NCBI GenBank assembly: GCA_023957375.1
Contig: JAMLHB010000001.1
Coordinates: forward strand, 1,280,245 to 1,344,244
Length of the DNA stretch: 64,000 nucleotides
Reading direction: 5' to 3'
Source: Flavobacteriales bacterium
GTDB taxonomy: Bacteria; Bacteroidota; Bacteroidia; Flavobacteriales_F; PHOS-HE28
Shown here piece after piece: positions 8,910-16,666 of the stretch. The position numbers and the translations under genes were made by a program. Every line of letters begins with the position of its first letter. The first letter of the stretch is position 1. The notes under the pieces were generated by a model. That model was not told the DNA's origin, did not search any database, and was given only the letters and a program-made list of their open reading frames with translations.

Positions 8910-9665
8910 GTCCTTCACCACCACCTTGCCTTCGCTGCCCACGGCCTTCACGCCGTCGGTGAGCATGGTGTTGCAAAAGTTGCAGGCTACCGCCACGATG
9001 TCCGCCCCGGTGCCCACGGCCTCTTCGCTGCGCTCCACGTTCACTTCCTTGTCGCCCTTTTCGGCCTCCTTCCACATCTGTGCGCCACCGGCACCGCAGC
9101 ACAGCGCTTTTTCGCGACTGCGCTTCATCTCCACCAAGGCCGTGTCCAAACTTTCAAGCACCGCACGCGGGGCCTCATACTCGTTGTTGCCGCGCCCGAG
9201 GTAGCACGGGTCGTGGTAGGTGATGTTCTTTCCTTGGAAGGTGCCCCCCTCCACCTTCAGGCGTCCCTCTTGCAGCAGCGTGTTGATGAACTGGCTGTGG
9301 TGCATGACCTCATAATGGCCGCCCAGCACCGGGTATTCGTTCTTCACCACATTGAAGCAGTGCGGGCAGGTGGTGACGATGCGCGTGATGCCGTATCCGT
9401 TGAGCACGGTAATGTTCTGCAAGGCCTGCATCTGGAACAGAAATTCATTGCCGGCCCGGCGCGCGGGATCACCGGTGCAGCTTTCCTCATTGCCCAGCAC
9501 GGCAAAATTCACCTTGGCCGCTTGAAGGATGCGCGCAAAGGCACGCGTCACCTTCTTTGCACGGTCATCAAAGGAGCCGATACAGCCGATCCAAAAAAGC
9601 ACTTCGGGTTTCTCGCCTTTGGCGGCGAGTTCGGCCATGGTGGTGACTTTGATGGGATCGCTCAT
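8874..9665 (-). CDS. CCG-domain (Fe-S)-binding subunit of a membrane electron-transfer complex
   Basis: A 263-residue soluble protein with two cysteine-rich CCG half-domains as in HdrB/HdrD and GlpC: CIGSF and TTCPHCFNV in the first half, HDPCYLGRGN, ALCCGAGGAQMW and ACNFCN in the second. These bind the non-cubane [4Fe-4S] cluster of heterodisulfide-reductase-like enzymes. Its partner is the membrane Fe-S protein at 10375-11700; together they resemble a split HdrD or an ETF:(methyl)menaquinone oxidoreductase, which would feed electrons from beta-oxidation into the quinone pool. The two genes are normally adjacent in Bacteroidota but are separated here by a four-helix-bundle gene. The substrate is inferred. 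Confidence 0.8.
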   Translation of the reverse strand: MSDPIKVTTMAELAAKGEKPEVLFWIGCIGSFDDRAKKVTRAFARILQAAKVNFAVLGNEESCTGDPARRAGNEFLFQMQALQNITVLNGYGITRIVTTCPHCFNVVKNEYPVLGGHYEVMHHSQFINTLLQEGRLKVEGGTFQGKNITYHDPCYLGRGNNEYEAPRAVLESLDTALVEMKRSREKALCCGAGGAQMWKEAEKGDKEVNVERSEEAVGTGADIVAVACNFCNTMLTDGVKAVGSEGKVVVKDIAELIAEAGKL

Positions 9666-9677
9666 GGGATGGCTGGT

Positions 9678-9761
9678 GTCGGTTGTCAGTTGTCAGTTGT
9701 CAGTTGTCAGTTGTCAGTTGTCAGTTGTCAGTTGTCAGTTGTCAGTTGTCGGTTGTCAGTT
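9678..9761. repeat. Tandem heptamer array (GTCAGTT), 12 units
   Basis: Twelve contiguous 7-bp units, ten GTCAGTT and two GTCGGTT (first and eleventh). It lies between the CCG Fe-S gene and the four-helix-bundle gene. The same heptamer recurs on the other side of that gene. Confidence 0.95.
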
Positions 9762-9770
9762 GTTAGGGGC

Positions 9771-10265
9771 TTACGCAGTGGATCCCATGTCCTCGTCCGC
9801 CTCTCCATCCTCAAGATCCGTGGGAGGTTCCGTGAAGATATCTTCTTCCTGCCCATAAGGTTGTGGAGGCTCGGCCAAGTGCTGATCAGGACCTCCCATC
9901 CGCTTGAGGTAGTTGACGTACCCGTTCACCACACGCAGGGCTTCCTCTGCCAATGCCCAGTGCTGCTTAAGAACTTTCTTCGAGATGTACTCCTCATCAT
10001 AGGCCGCAGTGAGATGATCTTTGGTCTCATTCAACGAGCCTTTCGCCATGCGGCAAAATCGGGCATTGTCATTTTCATGGTAACGGCCATAACCCTCCGC
10101 GATGTTCGCACAAGGGCCGCGGCTGGAACGAATGATCTGGTCCGTGAGGCGAAATTTCTCCTCGGAAGGGAGCTCTTTGGATAGCTTGGAAATCGCTTTC
10201 CGCAATACCCTGCACTTCTGCCAAGCTACCAGCTCGGTGAAGGAACGCAGGGAGCCGTTTTTCAT
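9771..10265 (-). CDS. Four-helix-bundle protein (S23/IVP family, TIGR02436 type)
   Basis: A 164-residue protein with the family hallmarks: LVAWQKCRVLRKAISKLSKE, then FRLTDQIIRSSRGPCANIAEGYGR (the conserved SS...IAEG motif at about residues 47-60) and a helix with KGSLNET. Such proteins are encoded in 23S rRNA intervening sequences and as stand-alone genes, and are related to the Avd accessory protein of diversity-generating retroelements; function unclear. The acidic C-terminal tail (about residues 128-164, rich in E, D, P) extends beyond the usual ~120 residues. It sits inside an operon, flanked on both sides by the same heptamer arrays, suggesting the block arrived as a unit. No retroelement reverse transcriptase is nearby. 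Confidence 0.85.
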   Translation of the reverse strand: MKNGSLRSFTELVAWQKCRVLRKAISKLSKELPSEEKFRLTDQIIRSSRGPCANIAEGYGRYHENDNARFCRMAKGSLNETKDHLTAAYDEEYISKKVLKQHWALAEEALRVVNGYVNYLKRMGGPDQHLAEPPQPYGQEEDIFTEPPTDLEDGEADEDMGSTA

Positions 10266-10276
10266 TGGTTTTGGTT

Positions 10277-10325
10277 GTCAGTTGTCGGTTGTCAGTTGCC
10301 GGTTGTCAGTTGTCAGTTGTCAGTT
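10277..10325. repeat. Tandem heptamer array (GTCAGTT variants), 7 units
   Basis: Seven 7-bp units (five GTCAGTT, one GTCGGTT, one GCCGGTT) just upstream of the four-helix-bundle gene. A single inverted unit (AACTGAC) follows at 10366-10372. Mirrors the array at 9678-9761. Confidence 0.9.
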
Positions 10326-10374
10326 GGTCGGAGATAGGTCGGCAGCCAGACAACGAACAACCACCAACTGACAA

Positions 10375-11700
10375 CTATTCTTCACTCCACTTCATGCGTT
10401 GGTCCGGCCCGAAGGCCCACGCTGCCCCGTTGTTCTCAATGGTGGTGAACATGGCGTTCAACGACGGACTGGGCTTGCTCTGCTCCATCACTAAGTAGCG
10501 GCGCATCTCCAAGATGATCTCCACGGGATCGATGTTCACCGGGCAGGCTTGGGTGCAGGCATTGCAGGTGGTGCAGGCCCACAGTTCCTCTTCGCTGATG
10601 CGGCTGAAGAGGTCCTTGCCATCATCTTCCCACTTGCCTTTCTTGTCGATGACCTGGCCCACTTCCTGCAGGCGGTCGCGGGTGTCCATCACGATCTTGC
10701 GCGGACTGAGCAGCTTGCCGGTGATGTTGGCCGGGCACACGCTGGTGCAGCGCCCGCACTCGGTGCAGGTGTAAGCGTCCATCAGGCTCTTCCACGTCAG
10801 GTCGAAGACGTCCTTGGCGCCGAAGTGCTCCGGTGGCATGCCGGGGGCGGGTGCGGCAGGTGGCGGTGGCGGCGGCAGGGCCGGGTCCAACATGCTCTTC
10901 ACCTCGGCGGTGATGCGGGGCATGTCGCTCATGCGCGTCTTGGGCTTCAGCTTGCTATACCACACGTTGGGGAAGGCCAGCAGGATGTGGAAGTGCTTGC
11001 TGTAGGGCAGGTAGTTGAGGAAACCGAGTATGCCGATGATGTGGAACCACCAGCAGATACGCTCGATGCCGATGAGCGTTGCAGGTTCCAGGTTCGCGAA
11101 GCCGAACCAGTCGGCCAGCAGGCCGCTCACCGGGAAGGCACCCGCTATCACGTAGTGCCCCACCCCCATGCCTTGCAGGGTGTGGTCCGCTGCGTTCATC
11201 AGCAGGAAGGCGCTCATGAGCAGGATCTCGAAGGTGAGGATCAGGCCGGCGTCGGTGCGTGGCCACAGGGTCATTTCCCGGCTCCAGAAGCGCGGTATGC
11301 GGACGATGAAGCGCCGTGCCAGGAAGATCGCGCAGCCCAACCAAGTGAGGACCGCCAGCACCTCGAAGCTGCCGATGAGAAAGTCGTAGAAGCCGCCTAA
11401 GAAGCTGAACACGCGGTGGGTGCCGAAGATGCCGTCGATGATGATCTCCAGTACCTCGATGTTGATGATGATAAAACCGGCGTAGACCAGGATGTGCAGG
11501 ATGCCCGCCACGGGGCGCACCACCATCTTGCTCTGGCCCAGGGCCACCTTGGCCATCAGGGCCCAGCGTTCCTTGGGCCGGTCGGTGCGATCGATGTCGC
11601 GGCCCAGGAGGATGTTCCGGCGAATGCGGCGCACGTTCCGGGTGAACCACCACACGGCCGCCGCAAAGGCCAGCAGAAAAATGACCGAGGCTGCGCTCAT
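10375..11700 (-). CDS. Membrane Fe-S protein, NarI-like plus two 4Fe-4S centres
   Basis: 441 residues. Residues ~1-240 hold about six membrane helices with scattered histidines (H69, H220, H237), like the cytochrome-b subunit NarI/HdrE. A proline-rich hinge (~276-290) leads to a ferredoxin domain with two clusters, CTECGRCTSVCP (312-323) and CTTCNACTQACP (376-387). With the CCG protein at 8874 it would form a membrane-bound electron-transfer complex linking a soluble donor, probably ETF, to menaquinone. Its ATG overlaps the stop of the MlaD-type gene by 4 bp (11697-11700), so the two are translationally coupled. In the usual operon the CCG subunit follows immediately; here 709 bases of inserted DNA intervene. 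Confidence 0.85.
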   Translation of the reverse strand: MSAASVIFLLAFAAAVWWFTRNVRRIRRNILLGRDIDRTDRPKERWALMAKVALGQSKMVVRPVAGILHILVYAGFIIINIEVLEIIIDGIFGTHRVFSFLGGFYDFLIGSFEVLAVLTWLGCAIFLARRFIVRIPRFWSREMTLWPRTDAGLILTFEILLMSAFLLMNAADHTLQGMGVGHYVIAGAFPVSGLLADWFGFANLEPATLIGIERICWWFHIIGILGFLNYLPYSKHFHILLAFPNVWYSKLKPKTRMSDMPRITAEVKSMLDPALPPPPPPAAPAPGMPPEHFGAKDVFDLTWKSLMDAYTCTECGRCTSVCPANITGKLLSPRKIVMDTRDRLQEVGQVIDKKGKWEDDGKDLFSRISEEELWACTTCNACTQACPVNIDPVEIILEMRRYLVMEQSKPSPSLNAMFTTIENNGAAWAFGPDQRMKWSEE

Positions 11701-12713
11701 GGCTTGGGCGGATATGCTTCGCGGATGCGCTCGATGTCCGAGTTGCTCAACTTGGGCAGCTTGTCCTTGCGGCCGAAGATGGAAAGGTAGCGGTGCGGGT
11801 TGAGGCGCAGGTCCTCCATCAGCAGGTCCATCTGTCGGGTGGCGGCATTGAGGTTGTTGTAGAGGCTGTCGTCCACCATCAGTTTGCCCAAGGTGCCTTC
11901 GCCGCTCCTCAGGCTGGCCATCAAGCTCTTCATTTCCTTGGAGGTGCCCTCCAGATCGGCCATCATGCGCTCGAGGCGGCCGTTGGCGAAGGCAGCCGTG
12001 GCGCTGTCCATGTTGGCCAGCACGTTGGTGATGTGCTGGTTGTTGGCGGCCAGGTTGGCGCTCACCTTGTCCGCATTGGAGAGGATGTTGCCGATGTGTT
12101 GGCTCTCCTGATCGATCATCCGATCGAGCTTGCGCGTGGTGGCGTTGATGTTCTCCAACGTCGCCCGCAGGTTGACAAAGCTGGCGTCGATATCGCGCCG
12201 GGCGTCGGGGTTCAGAATGAGCTGCACGGCGCTGAGCACGCTGTCCGCGCTGGCCAAGATGGCCTCGGCCTTGTGCTTCAGGGGATCGATCTGAGCCCCC
12301 ACGGATTCGGTGAGGCTGAGCTGGGCACTGCTCTGCAAGGTATCCCCTGCCTCGGCGGGCGCCCCGCTGCCCAAAGTGATGCGCACCCCGCGCGAAAAGA
12401 GGTCCACGCTGAACAGCTCCGCCTTGGAGTCCTTGGTGATGTTCAAGCGTTTCTCATGGACCAGGAAGCTCACCGCGATCCGGCCCGAACCGTCAGGCAT
12501 CAATTCGGTGCCCAGCACCTGGCCCACCTTGTACCCATGGTACAGCACCGCCGTGGCATCGTTGATGCCCGATACGTCGGGATATACGGCATGGTACACC
12601 GTGCCCTGTTGGAACAGGTCCCTTCCCTTGAGGTAGTTGAGCCCGAAGATCAGCAGGGCGATGCCCGCGATCACCACGAGGGCAATGGAGTATTGGCGCT
12701 TGATCTTCGGCAC
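11697..12713 (-). CDS. MlaD/MCE family lipid-transport protein
   Basis: 338 residues with one N-terminal membrane helix (YSIALVVIAGIALLIFGLNYL) followed by a single MCE domain (about residues 35-115: VYPDVSGINDATAVLYHGYK, VGQVLG, SVDLFSRGVRI). The rest is a long helical part rich in Asn/Thr/Ala, as in MlaD-like proteins that build periplasmic lipid tunnels. Likely the substrate-binding part of a phospholipid ABC transporter; the permease and ATPase (MlaE/MlaF) are not in this window. Overlaps the downstream membrane Fe-S gene by 4 bp and follows the amidase gene by 11 bp, so it is in the same operon. Placement beside lptD and an amidase fits an envelope role. Confidence 0.88.
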   Translation of the reverse strand: MPKIKRQYSIALVVIAGIALLIFGLNYLKGRDLFQQGTVYHAVYPDVSGINDATAVLYHGYKVGQVLGTELMPDGSGRIAVSFLVHEKRLNITKDSKAELFSVDLFSRGVRITLGSGAPAEAGDTLQSSAQLSLTESVGAQIDPLKHKAEAILASADSVLSAVQLILNPDARRDIDASFVNLRATLENINATTRKLDRMIDQESQHIGNILSNADKVSANLAANNQHITNVLANMDSATAAFANGRLERMMADLEGTSKEMKSLMASLRSGEGTLGKLMVDDSLYNNLNAATRQMDLLMEDLRLNPHRYLSIFGRKDKLPKLSNSDIERIREAYPPKP

Positions 12714-12724
12714 GGCGGTAATTG

Positions 12725-13879
12725 TTAGGGATCGCGGAGCAAATTAACGGCTTGCTGCAGATCGATGCGTTCCCCGTTGCGCCATGCAGTGATAAAAGCA
12801 CCTTCAAACCCCTTTTCCTTGCATGTCCGCTGCACTTCGCGGGCCCCGGCCAGGTCGGCGGCATTGCCCACGCTGTATTTCCACAGGTCGCCCGCCTGCA
12901 GCTCCTCGGTCTCCAACCCCTTGAACCTGGGCGACCCGGCTGGAATGCGCTTGCTGGTGGTGATGATCTGCACCTTGAAGCTCACCCCGCCGTCCTTGGC
13001 TGCCGCAGGCTTCCCCGCAGCGGTGCTGGCCGGTGCGCTGCCGCCGCCCTCTTCCTTTCCATTGCCGAAGGCGACATCCTTGCCCTCCAAGCGCGCCTTG
13101 TATTCCTTGAAGGCCCTGTAAATGGCCGAGGCCATGTATTCCTGCCCCTGCTTGCCCTGCAGGAATTCCTCTTCCTTCGGATTGCTCAGAAAGCCCAGCT
13201 CCACCAGCACGGCCGGCATGGTGGTGTAGCTGATCACTAAGAAGCCGGCCTGTTTCACCCCCCGGTCCGAGCGGCCCACCCGGTCCTTGAATTGTTGTTG
13301 GATCATGCTGCTGAGCAGCAGGCTGTGGTCCAAGTAGGCATTCTGCCGCAGGCTGAGCGCGATCATGCTCTCGGGGTCCTTCGGATCGTAACCGTCGTAG
13401 CGCAGCTCGTGGTCGTCTTCCAGCAGGATGGATTCGTTCTCCTTCATGGCCACGTGCATGTTGGCCTCGGTCTTGTGCAGGCCCATCACGTACGTTTCCG
13501 ACCCGTAGGGATCGGGCTTCACGTTGGAGTTGCAGTGGATGCTGATGAACACGTCGGCCTTATTGCGGTTGGCAATGTTGCTGCGTTCCATCAGCTCCAC
13601 GAAGCGGTCATCCTCGCGGGTATAGACCACCTTCACGTCGGGAATGCCTTCCTTGATGTACTGGCCCACCAGCAGGGCGATGGACAAGGCCACGTCCTTC
13701 TCGGTGGTCTTGTATTTGCCGGTGCCCATGCTGCCGGGGTCCTTGCCCCCGTGCCCTGCATCGATCACCACGGTGCCCACGCGGTTGGCGTTCCCCACCG
13801 ATTTTTGCGGCATGGCTTGTGCTGAGAACGCCAGCACGAACAACCCGGCCAGCCACCAAGCGCCGCCTCCACCGCCCAT
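12725..13879 (-). CDS. N-acetylmuramoyl-L-alanine amidase with C-terminal SPOR-like domain
   Basis: 384 residues from the ATG at 13879, chosen because it gives a signal peptide (MGGGGGAWWLAGLFVLAFSA); an earlier in-frame ATG lies inside the divergent lptD gene. The Amidase_3 zinc domain shows VVIDAGHGGKDPG (first zinc His), the catalytic-site region YTREDDRFVELMERSNIAN, SIHCNSN (second His) and VLVELGFLSN (catalytic Glu). An Ala/Gly-rich linker leads to a domain of about 75 residues starting VSFKVQIITT, like SPOR domains that bind denuded peptidoglycan at division sites. It cleaves the amide between MurNAc and the stem peptide. First gene of the amidase-mlaD-Fe-S operon and divergent from lptD. 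Confidence 0.92.
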   Translation of the reverse strand: MGGGGGAWWLAGLFVLAFSAQAMPQKSVGNANRVGTVVIDAGHGGKDPGSMGTGKYKTTEKDVALSIALLVGQYIKEGIPDVKVVYTREDDRFVELMERSNIANRNKADVFISIHCNSNVKPDPYGSETYVMGLHKTEANMHVAMKENESILLEDDHELRYDGYDPKDPESMIALSLRQNAYLDHSLLLSSMIQQQFKDRVGRSDRGVKQAGFLVISYTTMPAVLVELGFLSNPKEEEFLQGKQGQEYMASAIYRAFKEYKARLEGKDVAFGNGKEEGGGSAPASTAAGKPAAAKDGGVSFKVQIITTSKRIPAGSPRFKGLETEELQAGDLWKYSVGNAADLAGAREVQRTCKEKGFEGAFITAWRNGERIDLQQAVNLLRDP

Positions 13880-13909
13880 GCACCGCCGAGCTTCGCCCCG
13901 GCCAACCGC

Positions 13910-13917
13910 TACTTTCG
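13910..13917 (+). promoter_or_regulatory. -7 element TACTTTCG for lptD
   Basis: TACTTTCG in the 67-bp divergent region, 29 nt before the lptD ATG at 13947. Confidence 0.45.
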
Positions 13918-13946
13918 GCGCGGCTTGCAAGCAGGCCGTCGCCCGG

Positions 13947-16517
13947 ATGTCCCACACAGTTCGCATAGCTGATCGAAAAGCAGGCCCCAAGGCCCGGTGC
14001 GGCGAAGGTATCCCTGTGCGCATCCGGCCGGGGGCCGTGCTGCCGGCGCTTTTCCTCACGGCATTGTCAGTAACCATGCCTTCCGTTGCACGGGCACAAA
14101 CGCTGCAGGAGGAGGTGAAGTATGGGGCCCGGGACAGCATGCGCTACGACCTGGCCATGCAAACGGTGTACCTTTTTGGCGCCGCCACCGTGAAATACCA
14201 GGACATGGAGCTTACGGCGGACCGCATCAAGCTGGACCTGGCCAAGGAAGAGGTGCAGGCCTTCGGTACGCAGGACAGCACGGGGCAGGCAGTGGGCCCG
14301 CCTGCCTTCACCCAGGGCGGCCAGGAAGTTTCCGCCGACAGCATCCGGTACAACTTCAAGACCAAGGAGGGGATCATCAAGAACGTGCGCACCACCGAAA
14401 GCAGCCTGTATGCCTTGGCCCGCCTGAGCAAACGGCACCCCAACGGCGAAATCCACAGCAGGGGCGGCAGTCTTACCACCTGCGACCGGCCCCACCCCCA
14501 CTACCGGTTCCAGGTGGGCAAAATGATGGTGATCCCCGAGGACAAGATCATCATCGGGCCCGCCATCATGAAGATCGGCAACGTGCCCACCCCGCTGGTG
14601 GCGCCCTTCGGCTTTTTCCCCAACCACAAAAACCGGGGCGCGGCGGGGCTGCTGATCCCCACCTGGGGGAGTTCCGACCAGTTCGGCATCTTCCTGCTCA
14701 ACGGCGGCTATTACATCCCCCTGGGCGACCGAATGGACCAGCAGCTCACCGCCGACATCTATAGCAAGGGCAGTTGGGGACTGCGCTCCATCACCCGCTA
14801 CAAAACGCGCTACCGTTACAGCGGCAACCTGGACCTGCAGTACACCAACAAGCTCAACAGCCTGCGCGAATACCCCGACTTCAGCGAGCAGCGCACCTTC
14901 TTCGTACGCTGGAGCCACCTGATGGACCCCAGGGCCACCCTCACGGACCGCTTCAACGCCAGCGTCAACTTAGGCTCCAGTCAAAACTTCACGAACAACT
15001 TCAATAGCTCCACCTCGGATTACCTGAGCAACACCTTCCAGAGCAACATCAATTGGAGCCACCTGTGGCCAGGCAAGCCGTACAGCCTCAGCGTCGCCGC
15101 CCGCCACAGCCAGAACACCCTTAACCAGTCGTTCGATGTTACCCTACCCTCGGTGAACTTCATCGTGCAGCGCATCTTCCCGGGTACTTGGCTCCGCTCC
15201 CCGTCAGCCAACCGGCAACAGTGGTACGAGCGCATCGGGGTCACCTGGAACTCCGTCTTCGAGAACCGCCTGCGCACCACTGAAGACCAGCTTTCGGCGG
15301 AGAACCTGCCCCGCCTGATCGACCAAATGCGCAACGGCGTGCGCCACACCGGCTCGGTGAGCACCTCCATCAAAACACGCGCCTTCACCCTTAACCCGCA
15401 GCTCAACATCACCGACCGCATGTACTTCGACGCGCTGCGGAAATCCTGGAACCCCGAAGGCAACAACGTGGTGGCCGATACCGTGCCCGGCCTGCACAAC
15501 GTGTTCGACTGGAACATCGGCGCCACGGCCACCAGCAAGCTGTACGGCATGTACGCCTTCCGCCGGGGGCGGCTGAAGGCCATCCGCCACGTGCTTACCC
15601 CGTCGGCCGCCGTAACCTACCTGCCCGGCAACGATACGCGCATCTTCGGCCCCTATGGCCCGGGGGGCGCGTACACCGGCTATTCGCCCTACGACATCGG
15701 CATCTACGGCCAGCCCTCGCAAAAGGCCAGCGGGGTCGTCTCATTCGGCTTGGTGCAAAGCGTGGAAGGCAAGATGCAGGCACGCAAGCCCGATGCCTCC
15801 GGCGAACCGGTGCTCAAAAAGATCAAGTTCCTGGACTACCTAGGCATCAACGCCAACTACGACCTGCTGAAGGATTCGCTGAACTGGTCGCCCGTGTCCG
15901 CCGCCGCACGCACGCGCCTGCTCGATTTCCTGGACCTGAACCTGGCCGGCAACTGGGACCCGTACGCCACCGATAGCTTAGGCCGCAACGTGGACCGCCC
16001 CACCCGCACCGTGGACGGCTCCCTGGCACACCTGCGAAGCGCCACGGCTGCGATAGGCTTTGAACTGCAGAGCAAGCGCTACGGGAAAGCTTCCGGCAGC
16101 CAGGGCGGGCCGGGGCAGGTGGTGGCCGACGTGGACCCCTCCAAGGGCGGCCGCATCAATTTCAGCATTCCCTGGCACCTGCGGGTGAACTACAGCTACA
16201 GCATGGCCCGCGCATATCGAATGGCCGAGCACACCGAACAACGATCCCAGAGCGTGTTGTTCAGCGGCGACCTCAACATCCTCAAGTGGTGGAAGCTCGG
16301 CTTCAGCAGCGGCTACGACATGCAGGCGCGTGAGTGGACGCCCACCTCGCTGAACCTGTACTGGGACCTGCACTGCTGGGAGTTCAATGCCAACATCATC
16401 CCCATTGGCGTCCGCAAGAGCTTCACCTTCCGCATCAATGTGAAGGCCAGTGTGCTCCAGGACCTGAAGTACGAGCTGCGCAAGCCCTTCGGGAACAAGG
16501 ATGAGCTGTTGTATTGA
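13947..16517 (+). CDS. lptD: LPS-assembly outer membrane protein LptD
   Basis: 856 residues from the ATG at 13947, the first start after the divergent promoter; it gives an export signal ending near VARAQ. Residues ~55-190 form the OstA/LptA-like domain (VYLFGAATVKYQDMELTADR, then SADSIRYNFKTKEGIIKNV) and are followed by CDRPHPHYRF, typical of Bacteroidota LptD. The remainder is a long outer membrane barrel ending in aromatic-rich strands and FGNKDELLY. Places lipopolysaccharide in the outer leaflet. Divergent from the amidase-mlaD operon, an arrangement that fits shared envelope function. Confidence 0.92.
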   Translation: MSHTVRIADRKAGPKARCGEGIPVRIRPGAVLPALFLTALSVTMPSVARAQTLQEEVKYGARDSMRYDLAMQTVYLFGAATVKYQDMELTADRIKLDLAKEEVQAFGTQDSTGQAVGPPAFTQGGQEVSADSIRYNFKTKEGIIKNVRTTESSLYALARLSKRHPNGEIHSRGGSLTTCDRPHPHYRFQVGKMMVIPEDKIIIGPAIMKIGNVPTPLVAPFGFFPNHKNRGAAGLLIPTWGSSDQFGIFLLNGGYYIPLGDRMDQQLTADIYSKGSWGLRSITRYKTRYRYSGNLDLQYTNKLNSLREYPDFSEQRTFFVRWSHLMDPRATLTDRFNASVNLGSSQNFTNNFNSSTSDYLSNTFQSNINWSHLWPGKPYSLSVAARHSQNTLNQSFDVTLPSVNFIVQRIFPGTWLRSPSANRQQWYERIGVTWNSVFENRLRTTEDQLSAENLPRLIDQMRNGVRHTGSVSTSIKTRAFTLNPQLNITDRMYFDALRKSWNPEGNNVVADTVPGLHNVFDWNIGATATSKLYGMYAFRRGRLKAIRHVLTPSAAVTYLPGNDTRIFGPYGPGGAYTGYSPYDIGIYGQPSQKASGVVSFGLVQSVEGKMQARKPDASGEPVLKKIKFLDYLGINANYDLLKDSLNWSPVSAAARTRLLDFLDLNLAGNWDPYATDSLGRNVDRPTRTVDGSLAHLRSATAAIGFELQSKRYGKASGSQGGPGQVVADVDPSKGGRINFSIPWHLRVNYSYSMARAYRMAEHTEQRSQSVLFSGDLNILKWWKLGFSSGYDMQAREWTPTSLNLYWDLHCWEFNANIIPIGVRKSFTFRINVKASVLQDLKYELRKPFGNKDELLY

Positions 16518-16528
16518 GGGATGGGGTG

Positions 16529-16566
16529 AAGTTGGCAGGTGGCAGGTGCAGGTGGCAGGTTGACCA
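16529..16566. repeat. Short degenerate GGCAGGT heptamer array
   Basis: Four or five GGCAGGT-like units with a 1-bp slip, between lptD and the terminator of the tail-fibre-like gene. It sits where each neighbouring secreted-protein unit has a longer 7-8-bp array. Confidence 0.7.
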
Positions 16567-16610
16567 TGCTTGAATAGCGTTGACCGGTTTTTTGTGTTGA
16601 ATTCAAATCG

Positions 16611-16649
16611 AAAACAAGAAAGGCCGCCCATCTCAGACAGCCTTCCTTG
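16611..16649 (-). terminator. Rho-independent terminator of the tail-fibre-like gene
   Basis: On the minus strand CAAGGAAGGC pairs with GCCTTTCTTG (one G-U) across a 15-nt loop, followed by TTTTCG. It lies 17 bp after the stop at 16667. Confidence 0.7.
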
Positions 16650-16666
16650 TTGAATACCGATGTAGC

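Noticed and set aside
9771..10265. Accessory (Avd) gene of a diversity-generating retroelement
   Set aside because: Avd-like fold, but no reverse transcriptase or template/variable repeat pair nearby.
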